Shown in pieces: positions 45,983 through 58,254 of a stretch of DNA of 64,000 nucleotides. The notes under the pieces were generated by a model, which made no database searches, was not told the DNA's origin, and was given only the letters and a program-made list of their open reading frames with translations. Each line of letters starts with the position of its first letter. The stretch's first letter is position 1. Position numbers and translations under genes: made by a program. Source of the stretch: Deroplatys truncata (lineage: Eukaryota > Arthropoda > Insecta > Mantodea > Mantidae); assembly GCA_030765065.1 (NCBI GenBank), contig CM060982.1, positions 15,125,630 through 15,189,629 on the forward strand. Reading direction: 5' to 3'.

Positions 45983-47120
45983 GCCCACCGTTACGGAGTT
46001 GAAGGACTGCTACTAAAGGTGGAGTCACTCACCTCTCAACGGTGAAGGGCGTTAAAAACCTTGGGGTGCTTACAGGATAGCGAACCCACTGCGATCTAAC
46101 CCGTGCGCTTTCATCACTTGTGGCGGTGGCCTGAGCGGTGTTCTTTAACCGTTCAACTTGTGTTCCGTACAACTGGAATTGGCTCTTGGTGGCGGCTCCG
46201 GACCTCGAATGGTCACCACACACATGCCACGAGTACCCAGAAAGAGAGACCGAGATACTAGTAGAGCTAGTAGACTGGCCTACTCAGAGTTACTCACCAA
46301 GGGGATGAGTCTACTGAAGGGGAGTTGGGGAAAGGCATAGGACCCCGAGATAACTTCTGAGATTCTAACAGTAAGCGGTAAATGAGGATATGGCAAGACA
46401 CAGATAAAGCGATCACATGCTACACTAGCAAGAAATTAATTTATACCATTAATTTAATAAATATATATTCTGGCCTACGAGGGAAAACAACTGATTCAGC
46501 CAGGTGGCATGCTTGCCTGAGACGAAGCTGGTGCTGCTCGATGCACGGTGTTGTCTTGTAGATTTATGATTTACTTTTCGTAATGATTTTGAGGAATACG
46601 ATTGACGCAGGTTAGTCTAGAAGTCCCTCTGGAGTCCCCCTTTATCCCAAAAGCCAGGGGTTTTTAAAGGTTGAGTCCTGCTACGTCAGCAGCCCTTCAC
46701 CTCTTAGGCGAATGTCCTAATCCGAAGCAGCAGAATTCGCTCGAAGTTTCTGAGTTGAATGAAACCTGATGCTACGCTCAGCAACGACAGAGTGCTTCAA
46801 CATACATTCTACGTGTCAGCCCTTTTAACTTTTATGGTGCATTAATTTCCAACGTTACTGAGCGCACGAACAATGCTACAAAATGAATGAAGTAAAGCCA
46901 GGCATCGTAACAATATTCACTACTTTCTCTACCCATTATCAACTAAAATATGTTCATTATTTATCATAATATCCTTATAAAGTATTATTTCTCCGTGCAC
47001 TTTACCTTAATCGTTGAAATAGTTTAGGCCAAAGATCATTTCAAGTTACGGTCCAAGTTGCACTTTTCCCGATTTCGTTGCATTAAAGATGCCGTAAAGA
47101 CAAACAGCCGCTTATCTGTA
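45983..47120. other. Mostly unassigned
   Basis: The - strand frame 46223-46029 (SRSGAATKSQFQLYGTQVER) could be an upstream gag piece, but the support is weak. The rest has no feature I can name. Confidence 0.35.
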
Positions 47121-47129
47121 CCAGAGCTC

Positions 47130-47301
47130 CACTTTTTACTGTCTCTACTACACACTTACAGTGAGTAGAGGAAGTATTGTATTTCACCCAAAAATTCAAT
47201 AACGAGATTCGACAGAAATCACGTTTGAGACTCCCTGAATCCAAAGAATGTATTTTTAGAAAAAGGCCCAAGTGTCTTGTGTTTGTGTATGTGCGTGAGT
47301 G

Positions 47302-47332
<31 letters not shown>

Positions 47333-47720
47333 CCGTGAACAGAATAACACAAAAACGAATAGTCAGTTAAAGATTAATGTTAGTGCTTAAGTTTACATCT
47401 TCCAAAGATGCGACACGAAGTTTTTAAGGAAAATTCCGCACTCCAAATTATCCTTTACATTGGACCTTTCTCAAAAAAATTTATTTTTACAAAAATGGCT
47501 TTAAGGAATTTTATTAAAATACATATGTTTAAGCTATTTTCATGACAAATAAAACGTATATATTTACTTCTCTAGGAATAATCTGTAAATTCGTGTTTAT
47601 TGTGAATGACCTTTGATACTTAGTAAACGTTAAGATAGAGACAAAACCTTACTGACAACAAATGTAGATCTTGTTAAAGCATAACACTTATGTCAAATAA
47701 CATTTGTATGGTGTTAACCT
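47130..47720 (+). repeat. GT-family dispersed repeat, copy 3
   Basis: Head with GTAGAGGAAGTATTGTATTTC and CACCCAAAAATTCAATAACG, GT microsatellite 47287-47331, GAACAGAATAACACAAAAACG, GATGCGACACGAAG, CATATGTTTAAGCTATTTTC and tail. Long, but no coding domain is recognised. Confidence 0.85.
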
Positions 47721-48059
47721 CTTCTTTGTCATCTCAATGGCTTGAATTTTCAAATACTTTATACTTTTCTCAACTGCAAATCGGTATTGTTTTTCTTTCT
47801 TCCTTTCTTTTTCGTGTTCATACAAAGAGGATAATTTCAAAGCTATCACATAGCGATCAGCTTTGAGGGGTTTGGCTATCACTTACTTATACCTACAACG
47901 AAATATGGAAATAAGTGATGAAGGTTTATCTGTATTAACATGAAATAGATGCAAGAATAAGTTTTGTAAGAATAGTGTGTAGGAGATTGAGTAGAGAAAG
48001 TCATGTGAATGGCACACGTATTTTATAGAAACAGCTCCGTATGCTGCGTGTCTGTGAAC

Positions 48060-48470
48060 AACATAACTCCAAAACGAAAGGTCAGTTAAATGCCAAACTT
48101 GATATTTAACTTCATCATCTTTCAAAGATGTGACAAGAAGATTTTCAAGAAGGTTTCCCGCATCCCAAACACCACACTAGATGGAAAAATTTTCGAAATT
48201 TATTATTTTCTCAAAAATGGCTCTAACGATTTTGATTAAAGCACTTTCTGTTTAAGCTATTTTCATGACAAACTAAATATATATTTTGAATTTTCTGAGA
48301 AGAGCTTCCCAGTCTTCTTCATGCTGAATAGCTTTTATATAATTGGAAAACTGTAAAAGATGGGCAACATTTTACTACACAAGAAATGCAGACTCCCTTA
48401 AAGCATACAGTTTGTCATACATATATTTTATGAAATTAACTATTTCCCAGATATTACTTTCTCTACTACG
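48060..48470 (+). repeat. GT-family dispersed repeat, copy 4 (head lacking)
   Basis: Starts at GAACAACATAACTCCAAAACG and runs through AACGATTTTGATTAAAGC, TTGAATTTTCTGAGAAGAGC and the tail; the next copy follows immediately. Confidence 0.85.
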
Positions 48471-48584
48471 TATAGTAAGTAGGGGAAGTATTGTATTCCA
48501 CCCAAAAATTCGATACCGAGATTTCACCGGAAATACATGTTTTCAGACCCCCTGAATCCCAAAAAAAGCATTTTTGGAAACATG

Positions 48585-48646
<62 letters not shown>

Positions 48647-49090
48647 TGTGTGTGTGTGTCTGTCTGTGAACAGCATAACTCAGAAACGAACAGTCGGATA
48701 AACACCAAACTTGGTATTTAGGTTCAGTATCTTCCAGAGATGCGACACGAAGGTTTTCAAGAAAATCCCCCCACCCCAGATTACCCTTTACATGGAAGAT
48801 TTTTCGAAAATTTTAATTTTCTCAAAAATGGCTCTAACGATTTTGATTAAAATATCATATGTTTAAGATATTTTCATGACAAATAAAATGTATATCTTGA
48901 ATTTTCTGGGAATGTCTCCAAACGTATTCTTCATTGAGAACGACTTTTGCATAACTGGTAAACCATAAGAGATAGACAAAATTTTACTACACAAAAAATG
49001 TAGACAAATGTACACAATTTATGTCATATACATTTTTTTTGTTTGTGAACTATTTTCGAGATATTGCTTGTTATTCCCTAAAATTTTTCA
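48465..49090 (+). repeat. GT-family dispersed repeat, copy 5
   Basis: Complete order: CTCTACTACGTATAGTAAG, CACCCAAAAATTCGATACCG, GT array 48587-48659, CAGCATAACTCAGAAACG, GATGCGACACGAAGG, the AACGATTTTGATTAAAATA core, and the tail with TGAACTATTTTCGAGATATT. Confidence 0.88.
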
Positions 49091-49525
49091 ATGATTATTT
49101 TCTCAAATGGGAATTCGTTATTCATTTTTTTGTCTTCGATATGCAAAGAGTATTAATCTGTGGCAAAGGGAATGGTGCTGCACTTAGCAACCAGCTATTA
49201 AGAGATATGTATGTGCTTAAAGGCTACTGTATTTCTATATTGCCCTTGTAAATATATATTCCCCTTACATCTACAAGAAAATTAGCAATAAGATAGAGTC
49301 TGCAAATGTTTATCTCGATTAACATGAAGTAGATGGAGAATAAGCGTTTGTAAAAATAGTTTGTACAAGAGTAGAAAAATTCATGTGCGTGTAACACATC
49401 AAATTTTTTTGTTTGTGAACTATTTTCGAGATATTGCTTGTTATTCCCTAAAATTTTTCAATGCTTATTTTCTCAAATGGTAATTCGTATTCATTTTTTG
49501 TCTTGGATATGCAAAGAGTATTAAA
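49031..49525 (+). repeat. Direct duplication of a ~120-bp segment
   Basis: 49031-49153 recurs at 49404-49522 (GTTTGTGAACTATTTTCGAG, CTTGTTATTCCCTAAAATTT, GATATGCAAAGAGTATTA) with a few changes; distance about 370 bp. Confidence 0.85.
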
Positions 49526-49529
49526 AACA

Positions 49530-51900
49530 AGATATACATTATGCAAACCTTGTTTCTCAAGAAAATTATTGAATAATGCATCTTAAACTTCTGTAGCATC
49601 CCCATAAACAGTGCAATATTTGCTTTTTTAAACAAACATGTCATGTAAAGAAAATGTTAATTGCTTGGATAGATCTAGTAAAGGGAAAAGTATTTAGTTT
49701 CGTCTCTCCTCGTAGAGTCAGGTCGCTGAATTATACGAACGTATGCAAAAGTAAATGTGACCCTTGAGACGATACCGGCGCCTACTATCGGCTATAGCCA
49801 AGCATGACTAGTCGAGAAGACATTCCTTTCCCCTCTTCGTGTTGACCCTCTGGCTCACCGGAAAACATTTGGAGCCATCTGTTCAGATAAGAAATTTCTT
49901 TATACAACGTGAGCAGCGTGCAAACCATATCACACTGCTTCACGGCACAGTGGGGCACCGCGATAAGAGACATCCGGCCGCTAAGCGTCGCATGTCAGAG
50001 CCACAGATTGCTATAGTGAACTACCAACACCTTAAGTGACAACAAGAAGAGTGTTATTTAATGTTTTGTGCCTGACAAAACCATGGGTATAGCGAGAAAG
50101 CATCCCGCAATAGTGTTAACGTAAACCTGCTTCCTAGTATGAGGGGTAAATGAAGAAAGAAAAGGAGAAAGAGAAAAAATGAGGTGGTGAGTGAACAGTC
50201 AAATATTCAACATAACATTAAAGCATAGGAATTTTAGAAAAGAAAACCTAGTACGGGTGAAAGATGAGCAGAGCGTAGCGCTAGGAGTACACATGTGGAG
50301 AGAAAAACAAGTGGGCACCGGCGGGCAATAGCATCTGCAAACGTAAGTACTAATATATGGCTGCACAAAAAGGTGACATTACCCACAAACAGAAAAATAA
50401 TCAATAAAATCATAGCAATTAGTAATAGATTGAGGGAAAAAAGAAAACTCAATATGAATCGACAATGTGTATAGTGTTCTTATCTTTCTGATAAAAGAAA
50501 AAAGTAAATCCAGTTCGGCTAGAAGTCCCTACAAGTCCTATAAGGAATGTCAACGCAATTAAAGCTATAATTATGTTCTTTGTTCAGGGGCGGTTCATAT
50601 GCATAATGCTGCAAAGAACTATATGGTGGAAAGTACTTACAAAACTCATATAATGACAATTCAGGGGTAAGCGGGGTGTGTAAGTGTTCTTTTCAGTCAA
50701 GGTATTCGAAAATTATTGAATAATTTGTGGCAGATAGGTGAATGGTTAAAACGGTTTTAAAAAACGATGGAATTTGGAACATTAGTTCCAATAAATAAGC
50801 TAAAAAAAGATTAAATAAACTAAAAAAATAAAAATTTAGAAATGATAAATGCTGTGAAGATGAATGGTTTTAGTTTACTTTGTTTTCTTATTTTGTTCTT
50901 TTTGTTTGTTTTTTAATACGAAAGGTGAGCCTTTTATCACCGCAAGAGGCACGGTTGTTAGAAATGCATTGTTTTGTTTTACTGCAATACAATATATTGG
51001 TCATACAGAGATTTATACTTCTATGTGAGGAGTATATTGGGGTAATAATTTCGTATATCAGGATAAAAAGGAAGATAACGTAGCACACCTGTAGGCATCC
51101 GCAAAAAAAGGTAAGGAGAATCATAAATTTTGGGAAATATGTGTGAAAGGCGGGCAGAAAAATCAAAAATAAAAATTCATTAAGCTGTATAATTTCAGCT
51201 TTAAATAACGAGAATAGGGTTTACGCTGTATTACCGAAGTTGATGTTACGAATGAAACAGTAAATCTAACTAATAATTAAGACGTCAGTTCCGAAAAAGC
51301 ATTAATATCCACCTAAAAAGAAATAAAATATGCAGATGGCTACGCATGAAGTATTGTCACAACATGATCGTCAAATTTTAGTATGTGAAAGAAAAACAGG
51401 TTCAACAAGGAAATAAACGATCACACGGTTCATGAAGGAAAAAAGAAGAATTGTGTCAATAAAGGCATCTCCCTTCATCAATATGAGGCCCATAGGTAGG
51501 TAGCTGTCGTAAAGGGACACAAACTTGGAAAGGGTAGTTACCGAAGCAGTTAAAAGGAATTACATGTAGATATAACTTCTGAAGGTCCGGTTTACTTTAC
51601 TTATGAGGTGCACACAAACAAGAAAGAAAAGAAAGTAGGAAGGGTAAATAGGAAAAATGAAATAAATGTATTAGAGTTGTTAACGGAATGTAAAACGATT
51701 AAATACGATATAGCGCATTGATAAAACACGTTAAAAAATATGTTTTCGAAATAAAAAGCCAAGAAAAGAGAGAAAAAGTTTTAATACGAAATCCAACATG
51801 TTCAATTTAAAGTAGATACAATAAAACACAAAAAAATCTGCAATTGTGACAACAAATATAGGAAACTTTTACAGTTGAAAAAAAAGGAGGCCGCTGCATC
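49530..51900. other. No gene recognised
   Basis: AT-rich; short frames at 49839-50039, 50234-50452 and 50880-51166 show no family resemblance and skewed composition. Confidence 0.5.
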
Positions 51901-51919
51901 TGAAAGCAGGCTTCTCTGC

Positions 51920-52260
51920 TTAATTGGAAATTAACATGCTGGCTTTTGTTTGCGGATTCTACGACTACTTCTGCTCCGAATTTTGGACATGGACTTATAC
52001 AAATCAGCTAGGTCAGAATAAATGACCTGTATATCATCCACAGCAATATCGTACGTTGGCATATTAGCATCTACGGTTTGTTAAAATTTTCTAATGAGTT
52101 GGCGAATTTCAGTAATCGCGGCATCACTCAGATATTGCGCGAGCAAACCCATATACTTAAGAAGAACGAGGACTACGAGAAGAACCTCAACTAGAGTCCA
52201 TACAACCCCTGTTATACGTAAAATTAATTAACAACGACAACAATGCGTCATCAAAGCCAA
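51920..52260 (-). pseudogene. Unrecognised frame with a membrane-type helix, one stop
   Basis: On -, from about 52215: GVVWTLVEVLLVVLVLLKYM, then GLLAQYLSDAAITEIRQLI, a stop codon (TAA near 52092), then ANMPTYDIAVDDIQVIYSDL, ADLYKSMSKIRSRSSRRIRK. The hydrophobic stretch followed by an acidic/amphipathic segment and a basic C-terminus looks like the end of a membrane protein, possibly a retroelement envelope, but I cannot assign a family. The chance alternative is real. Confidence 0.25.
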
Positions 52261-52564
52261 AAGGATGAGACCAGTTGTGATTGTATCCACCTCATAATTT
52301 AACCTAAGTGATACCAACGTAAAAGAATAAGAAGGTGCGCGATCGAACCGTACCTACTACTCGATTAAAATAATAGTACCGGGCGTCTCCATATTAAGTC
52401 ACAACTGTGGGATGCCATGGGGAGCGTAGCTAACAAGGAGGGTACACAGTGGGTAGAGACAACTTTTATAATAACTGGATGGCCCAATTATTAAGATCAT
52501 TAATTGTTATATTGTGGGCTTACTACAAATTCCACATTACTTGAACTAGTCTTCTAGAAATAAG

Positions 52565-52822
52565 ATTAAATTGAGTTTTTTATTTATGGACGCACTTTAA
52601 CTGCTGTGATCCTTAGCGTCCCATTCTATATTGGGCGTGAAGTACCAGTACTTTTGCTCAGAGGCCTCTTTATCAGGCTTGAGGTTCTTTTACGTGCCGT
52701 AAATCTACGATATGGGACCACCGGCCCTACATCCCTCCCGAAGGTAGCCATACTAAGGAATTTTACGACCGAAAATATCCATCATTCCCCGCCGGGTTTG
52801 AATCCGCGACCTCGGGAGTCTT
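52565..52822 (-). mobile_element. tRNA-derived SINE, head truncated
   Basis: Read on -: GACTCCCGAGGTCGCGGATT (B-box region), GGCGGGGAATGATGG, body and tail CGTCCATAAATAAAAAACTC. The A-box part is missing. Confidence 0.88.
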
Positions 52823-53399
52823 GAAGAAACTTCAAACAGCGATAACTGATTAACTCACATAATATAAGCTTTCCCTACGGGGCTTATCTTGGGAGCGATG
52901 TGACGTGGCTGTTGAGAGCTTCATATAAATTGCGGACCAGAGAATGAGAGCCCTCAACTGATTTCTGAAGCTCTTTCTATAGTTAAATCTCCGCCTAGTG
53001 GGTCTGCGACAAACATGCCGTAAGCTTTATCAAATATTATATACCGGTGCCCTAGGCTTGAGTTGTAACAACCAATAGCAACAGAGAATTCAAATTGTTC
53101 CAAAACATCCCTAGTGACGCATGACAGCTCAGAGTGCAGCTTGATGCTGTGCAAATTTGCACGTAGCCCCGAGTAAGCCGGTGTCATGGTAAAATCAACT
53201 GGTATAGTCATAGGGAATTGTTCCCCACGTTGTTCCTGTTACAAGTAGATGCTGTTACAACCCATAAGTCAAGAAAGACTATGAAATATAAAAATATGTA
53301 ATTGATATAAGAATCTACGTCTTTGTCCGAAATAAAGAAGTACCCATAAAATAAATATCCGAGCCTTAACATGCACCCTTGCACCTATCAACAGCTTAC

Positions 53400-56300
53400 C
53401 TGACAGTATCAGAATTTGCTTGCAGGAATCCAAATACCTCGTAAAGTAGGGACAACTAAATGCTTTCGTTCGCGCGGCAGAAGAACAGATGCTCAAATCC
53501 AAATTGAGACAGAGGGTACAGGATCTAAGTGAACCCACGGAGGAATACGCATACGGAACAATAGCTTTGTGTGATTTGGTTTTCCCCAAATTCAGAGAAA
53601 GAAAAGGTTAAGCACATCATAAGGGGACTCAAACCTTCGTTCGTAGAGCAAGTGTTGTCGCACAAACCCCCATCGGTGGATGCACTAATTCAATTTGTGC
53701 GCAGAATAGACTCAGGTCGCTACCTAATAGGGAAGAGGGTTGACATGATTAGTGCACAGTTAACCCTAACGCGCAAGTTGAGGGTCTACACAAATAGACA
53801 TCACAGATGGCAAAATGATGGAGGAGTTGACAAGGTAAGCGCAACAACACAAAGTAAATCCCCATCCTCCATCCCCAATACCAACATGCAACGTTGGTCG
53901 TATGGGAAGTATGGACCCCGCCCAAATTCACTAAAAACGTTTACAGTCAGAGGAGAACAGTCTCCACTAAACCTAACTGTAAACAGATAGGACACGTCAT
54001 AGCAAGCTGTCGAATGCGGAGGAGGGACGTAAATTTTCACCTCCAGCCTCGAAACAACCCCCTCGGTAAGAGCCATAGTTGCTAGTATATCGGAAACAAT
54101 AAATCCGGCAACGCGCTACAGACAAAAGCAATAGTCAACTGAGTAGCACGAATTGACATTCTAATAGATACGGGCAGCTTGGTGAGCGTCATTAATGACA
54201 ACTTGGTAGGGGTAGATAAAGATGCAGCACCCTCATGTTTAATTCTTCGAACAGCAAACAATAATCCACTTGCAGCGCAGTAGCAGACTAATGCTAGATT
54301 TCAAATGGGTGAAATAGAATTCAAGCACAGCTCTTGGTGGTGAAATATTTTCCACACAGTTTGCTATTAGGGGTAGATTTCCTCCAGAAGCACAAAGCGG
54401 CCATAAATCTAGGCAATGCCGTAATAACGATAAAACTGCAGGACACTAAGGAGGTCAGCATAATCCGCAATGAAAAAGAAGAGTACCCACTGGCACAAAT
54501 CACGCTGTAACGCAAGTATCGAAAATTAAGGCAACATGCCAACAAGACATAGAACTACCCCATTCACCACAACACAAGTAAACATTCAAATGCCACTACT
54601 CCCCAAGAATACACTATTACTATAACCATGCAAATGAAACACAACAGCATTTTGTCAGTGTTGTGCAATAATACTCAAAATCCAAGTTCAGAACAACACA
54701 GCTGCTCTGTCAGAGAATATCCAAAATAACACACCAGCACTCATACACGAAGCTGAATTAATACAAATGGCCGCGTTTACACGCGAGACCCCCAAGTAAA
54801 TAGATATTAAGGATACCAAATTTGACATTAACTCGCAACTGGAAGAGGAACAACAGGAAGAGCTGCGGAAATTATTGGACATATAAAGCATATGTTCCCA
54901 ACGAGCTTGCAAGAATTAGGAACCACGGGCAAAGCAGAATTTAAAATAGAATTCACAAATACCACCCCCGTAAAACAAAAGCCATACAGAGTGCCCCGTA
55001 AGCAGAGGGAAATAATTAAGGATTTTCAGAACAGTTGGAGCTCACTAATGATCCTAGTTAAGAAGAAGCCAGGAGAATATTGCAACGTTAATTTACCTAG
55101 ACGACACAATGGTATTTGCGCGCACATTTCAACAAGTATTGTCCAATCAAAATTTGAAGAACACACGTTTAAACTCAAGATACAAAACGATTTTAATGAG
55201 TAACATAAAGTTACTAGGATATTAAGTGTCAGCACAAGGCATAGAACCCCACACGGATAAAATTTAGGCATCCACACAGTTAGTAACCCCAAGGAATGTC
55301 AAAACTAAGACAAGTGTTAGGATTGCTTTCCTTCTATGGGAAGTTCATTAGTAACCTTGCAGCGATAAACGATCTAACAAAAGCCGACCAAACACGTATA
55401 CGCTGCCAGGAAAAGCAAACAGCTTTCCATAATTTAATACTTATAGTAAAACATCCGGTCTGGGCACATTTATACCAGGGACAAAACCCAAATATACTAC
55501 AATGCCAGCATGCATAGTATAGGCTCTTGCATTTTACGGAACAGGATGAAAAAATGCAACCAGTAGGGTTCGTCTCTAGGGGTTTGAGCAAAGATAACTG
55601 TGTCAGAACAAGAACTATTAACAGGCATGTATGGATTATCAAAATTCCGCCAGTACATATACAGTTATCCCGGAACCATAGTGACAGATCACGCATGTCC
55701 GTGCCACTTAAATATGTTTAGAGATTTGTCAGGAAGATTGAAACGCTATAGTTTAATGCTGCAAGAATTTGACTACACTATCCAAAACAAATCAGGAATG
55801 AACATAAACACGCTGATTGCTTATCGAGGATTTCGGTAGATACCCGAACCTGAGACAGCACAGGAAGATGAAGTTAGAAATAACCTGTCTTTTAGAAATC
55901 CTAGCACTAGTTCAAAAGCAAGACGAGGACCCCAAATAAAACCCTCATACATGCCCTAAAACAGACAAGTACGGCAAATGCCAAGTTAATACGTCAAGCC
56001 GCGACATAAGTGTTAAATTCCGATGTGATGTAAAAAAAACAAGCAGCACGGTTTACATGCACTTATTAGTTGTATCTGATAGTTTCAAACAGGAGATAAT
56101 TTATAATAATAATGACGATGTAGTAGGTGGACACTGGATGTGCTAAAACCTTTCACAAAATTAATTCCCACGACTATTGAATCGCAATGAAAACGGATAT
56201 AGAAAACTAGGTGAAAAGGTGCGTTTCCTACAAGTAACGAAAAGGACGAGTTAACCAGCGAGCCGCAACAACCAGATGTGATTGAAATCAAGAGAGCTAA

Positions 56301-56600
56301 CATGAGAAAATATAGGGAAGAGCTAGAGAAAGAACAAGCTGCTATATGACCGGAAGAGTAGACACATTGAATATGTTTGGCAACCTTGTGAAACTTTACA
56401 CTCTTGTGAAATTTTGAAGAGAAAATTAGGCAGAGCTACGAATATATTAATGAACTATACAGATCCGTACAAGATAATGCAAAACTAATACCCCTGAATT
56501 ACGTGATAAAAGCAAAAAATCACGCAAGACATCAAAACGTTCGCATTAGTAGGATTTCGCGATATTACACGTAAGGAAGTGGAAGTGGGGAAAGATTACA
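53400..56600 (+). pseudogene. Gypsy-3 retrotransposon remnant with internal deletion
   Basis: Gag: EEQMLKSKLRQRVQDLSEPT (~53485), KEKVKHIIRGLKPSFVEQVL and HKPPSVDALIQFVRRIDSG (53600-53720); knuckle remnant NCKQIGHVIASC (~53969) with the first Cys lost. Protease: RIDILIDTGSLVSVINDNLV (~54149-54208), then LLLGVDFLQKHKAAINLG. RT: KAEFKIEFTNTTPVKQKPYR and MILVKKKPGEYC (to ~55080), joined directly to IYLDDTMVFARTFQQ (~55091), so most of the RT palm is deleted although YLDD survives. RNase H follows with a thumb LRQVLGLLSFYGKFISNLA (55305), VGFVSRGLSK, ELLTGMYGLSKFRQYIYS, TDHACPCHL and SGRLKRYSLMLQEFDY (to 55840). Integrase: only VVGGH and RCVSYK zinc residues, then a C-terminal IKRANMRKYREELEKEQAA (~56290) and a frameshifted tail to ~56590. 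The integrase core is absent. Confidence 0.88.
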
Positions 56601-57840
56601 AGACACCTACTGCAAGCGCAGATTGTGCAAGAAAATGCCATGAAGCGGCCACACACAAAGGAAACGAAAACCCCTAACGTTTCACTTTTCGACACATACC
56701 AGCGAAAGTGTTTTCACAGATGAACATCAAAATGCGTTGCTCTCCAAAGCCAATCAACAATACACGATGATAAAGGAAAAGAAGGAGAATTGAAGAAAAC
56801 GAGGAAAAGAGGAATGTTGTTAATCTTTGCATTTTCATAATAATTCTCAAATGCTTGAAAATAGTTTATGTAACTTGTAATACAATGCATCATATGCTTT
56901 GTACCTCCAGCATAATTTAAGTTTTTTGTAGAGAAGATGCTAATCCACACCGCCGAAATGTTATTTTTACAGGTATTAAAAGGGGAAATTGTCTTAAGTG
57001 AAGTACAGTAGGTAATCCGGAATGCAACCTTTGTGTTTCTTCACATTGCTAAGGTATGAAATGTTCAGATTTAAATATTTAAAAGGAGTATATTTGTCCC
57101 AGAAGCTAAGTTCGGGAACACAATTTTGATGACGAAGTGCTAAAACGAAGTTTAAGATGTACGCTTCAGAGAATATGCGTACTTAAGTTATGAGGGTTTT
57201 ATCAATATTATAAGTTTCCCATACCTTTTACAGTAGTACAAAGACTGAAAATTAAGGCTGAAATGCCTTATGACTGTCTAAAACTTATCAAACGTTTGCG
57301 TCCAATTTTAGCATTTTTTGTGCAGAGTTAAGTTATTTCGAAAATGATTCGCAACAAATTATAAGTGAGTTGGAGCTGATTTCTCCAAAAGTTAAAGTTT
57401 GCAGGCGAGAACTGTAAATAAATAATGAGTATTGACAGCACCGAAACAGGACAACGCAGAGTTACATGTAACTTTAGTGTACAGTATGATATATGCTAAA
57501 TGAATAAATGTTCAAGAAAATAAATACTAACTTTAGTGTGGTAGAAAAGCTATAAGCAACAACGTCAAGTCCTAGTAACGGCCTACCTTCCACAAAAAAC
57601 AAAATACACGGAAGGACAAACGGGGCGAGGATAAAGTTTGAACACTACAGAGGACACGAGCTCATTACGATAGCAAATATTTCGAGCGCGAATACAAGTT
57701 CCGTTATACAAAACGAAGTTATATGATAGTATGATAATATGCCACACGCGACGTTAAATTTTAAACATCGCAGAAATACAAGTCTCACCTAGATCATAGT
57801 TATTCTCGCACTAAAGGATACGTATCGAAAATCAGGAGGC
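56601..57840. other. No gene recognised
   Basis: AT-rich, with no supported feature. Confidence 0.5.
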
Positions 57841-57846
57841 GAATGA

Positions 57847-58130
57847 ATTGAATTCAGTTTTATTTATGGGCGCTCTTTAACTGCTATGGTCCTTAGTGTC
57901 CCATTCTATATTGGGTGTGAAAGACGGTAATTTTGCTCAGAGGCCTATTTATCAGGCCTGAGGTACTTTTACGTGCCGTAAATCTACGACCCAGGACCAC
58001 CGGCTTTACTTCCTTTCCGAAGGAAGCCATGCTAAAGATTTTAAGCCCGAAAAATTCATCGCCCACCGCCATGTTTGAACCCATGACCTCGGCGAGTAGA
58101 AGCTAGCATGGTAACCACTACACCACGGAA
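57847..58130 (-). mobile_element. tRNA-derived SINE, near full length
   Basis: Read on -: TTCCGTGGTGTAGTGGTTAC (A-box), GGTCATGGGTTCAAAC (B-box), body with TACGGCACGTAAAAGTACC, tail ATAAATAAAACTGAATTC. It ends ~65 bp before the direct repeat that flanks the Tc1-like element. Confidence 0.92.
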
Positions 58131-58193
58131 TACGACATTAGCAGGCGAGGAGAAGCAAGAACCTCACTAAGCATGTTATACCGTCGCTGAAAA

Positions 58194-58254
58194 ATTGACC
58201 CTATACTGATCAATCGCGAGCAAACTGGCCATGGATGCATGGAAATGTGTATAT
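58194..58254 (+). repeat. Left ~60-bp direct repeat flanking the Tc1-like element
   Basis: ATTGACCCTATACTGATCAA ... GGATGCATGGAAAT resembles 59663-59720 (ATTGACTCTGTACCGATCAG ... GGATGCATTGAAAT) in the same orientation, about 75 percent identical. Confidence 0.75.

Noticed and set aside
48466-48721. Poly-TH and poly-CV frames
   Set aside because: They are readings of the GT dinucleotide array in the dispersed repeat.
52954-53211. 85-residue - strand frame upstream of gypsy-3
   Set aside because: It looks moderately protein-like but has no family resemblance and may be antisense to a gypsy-3 leader or gag; not enough to call.
25803-58130. tRNA genes at the SINE heads and open frames such as VPFYIGRERP inside SINEs
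   Set aside because: A and B boxes belong to SINE heads, the anticodon arms are degenerate and the body follows directly; the frames are shadows of the SINE body on the opposite strand.
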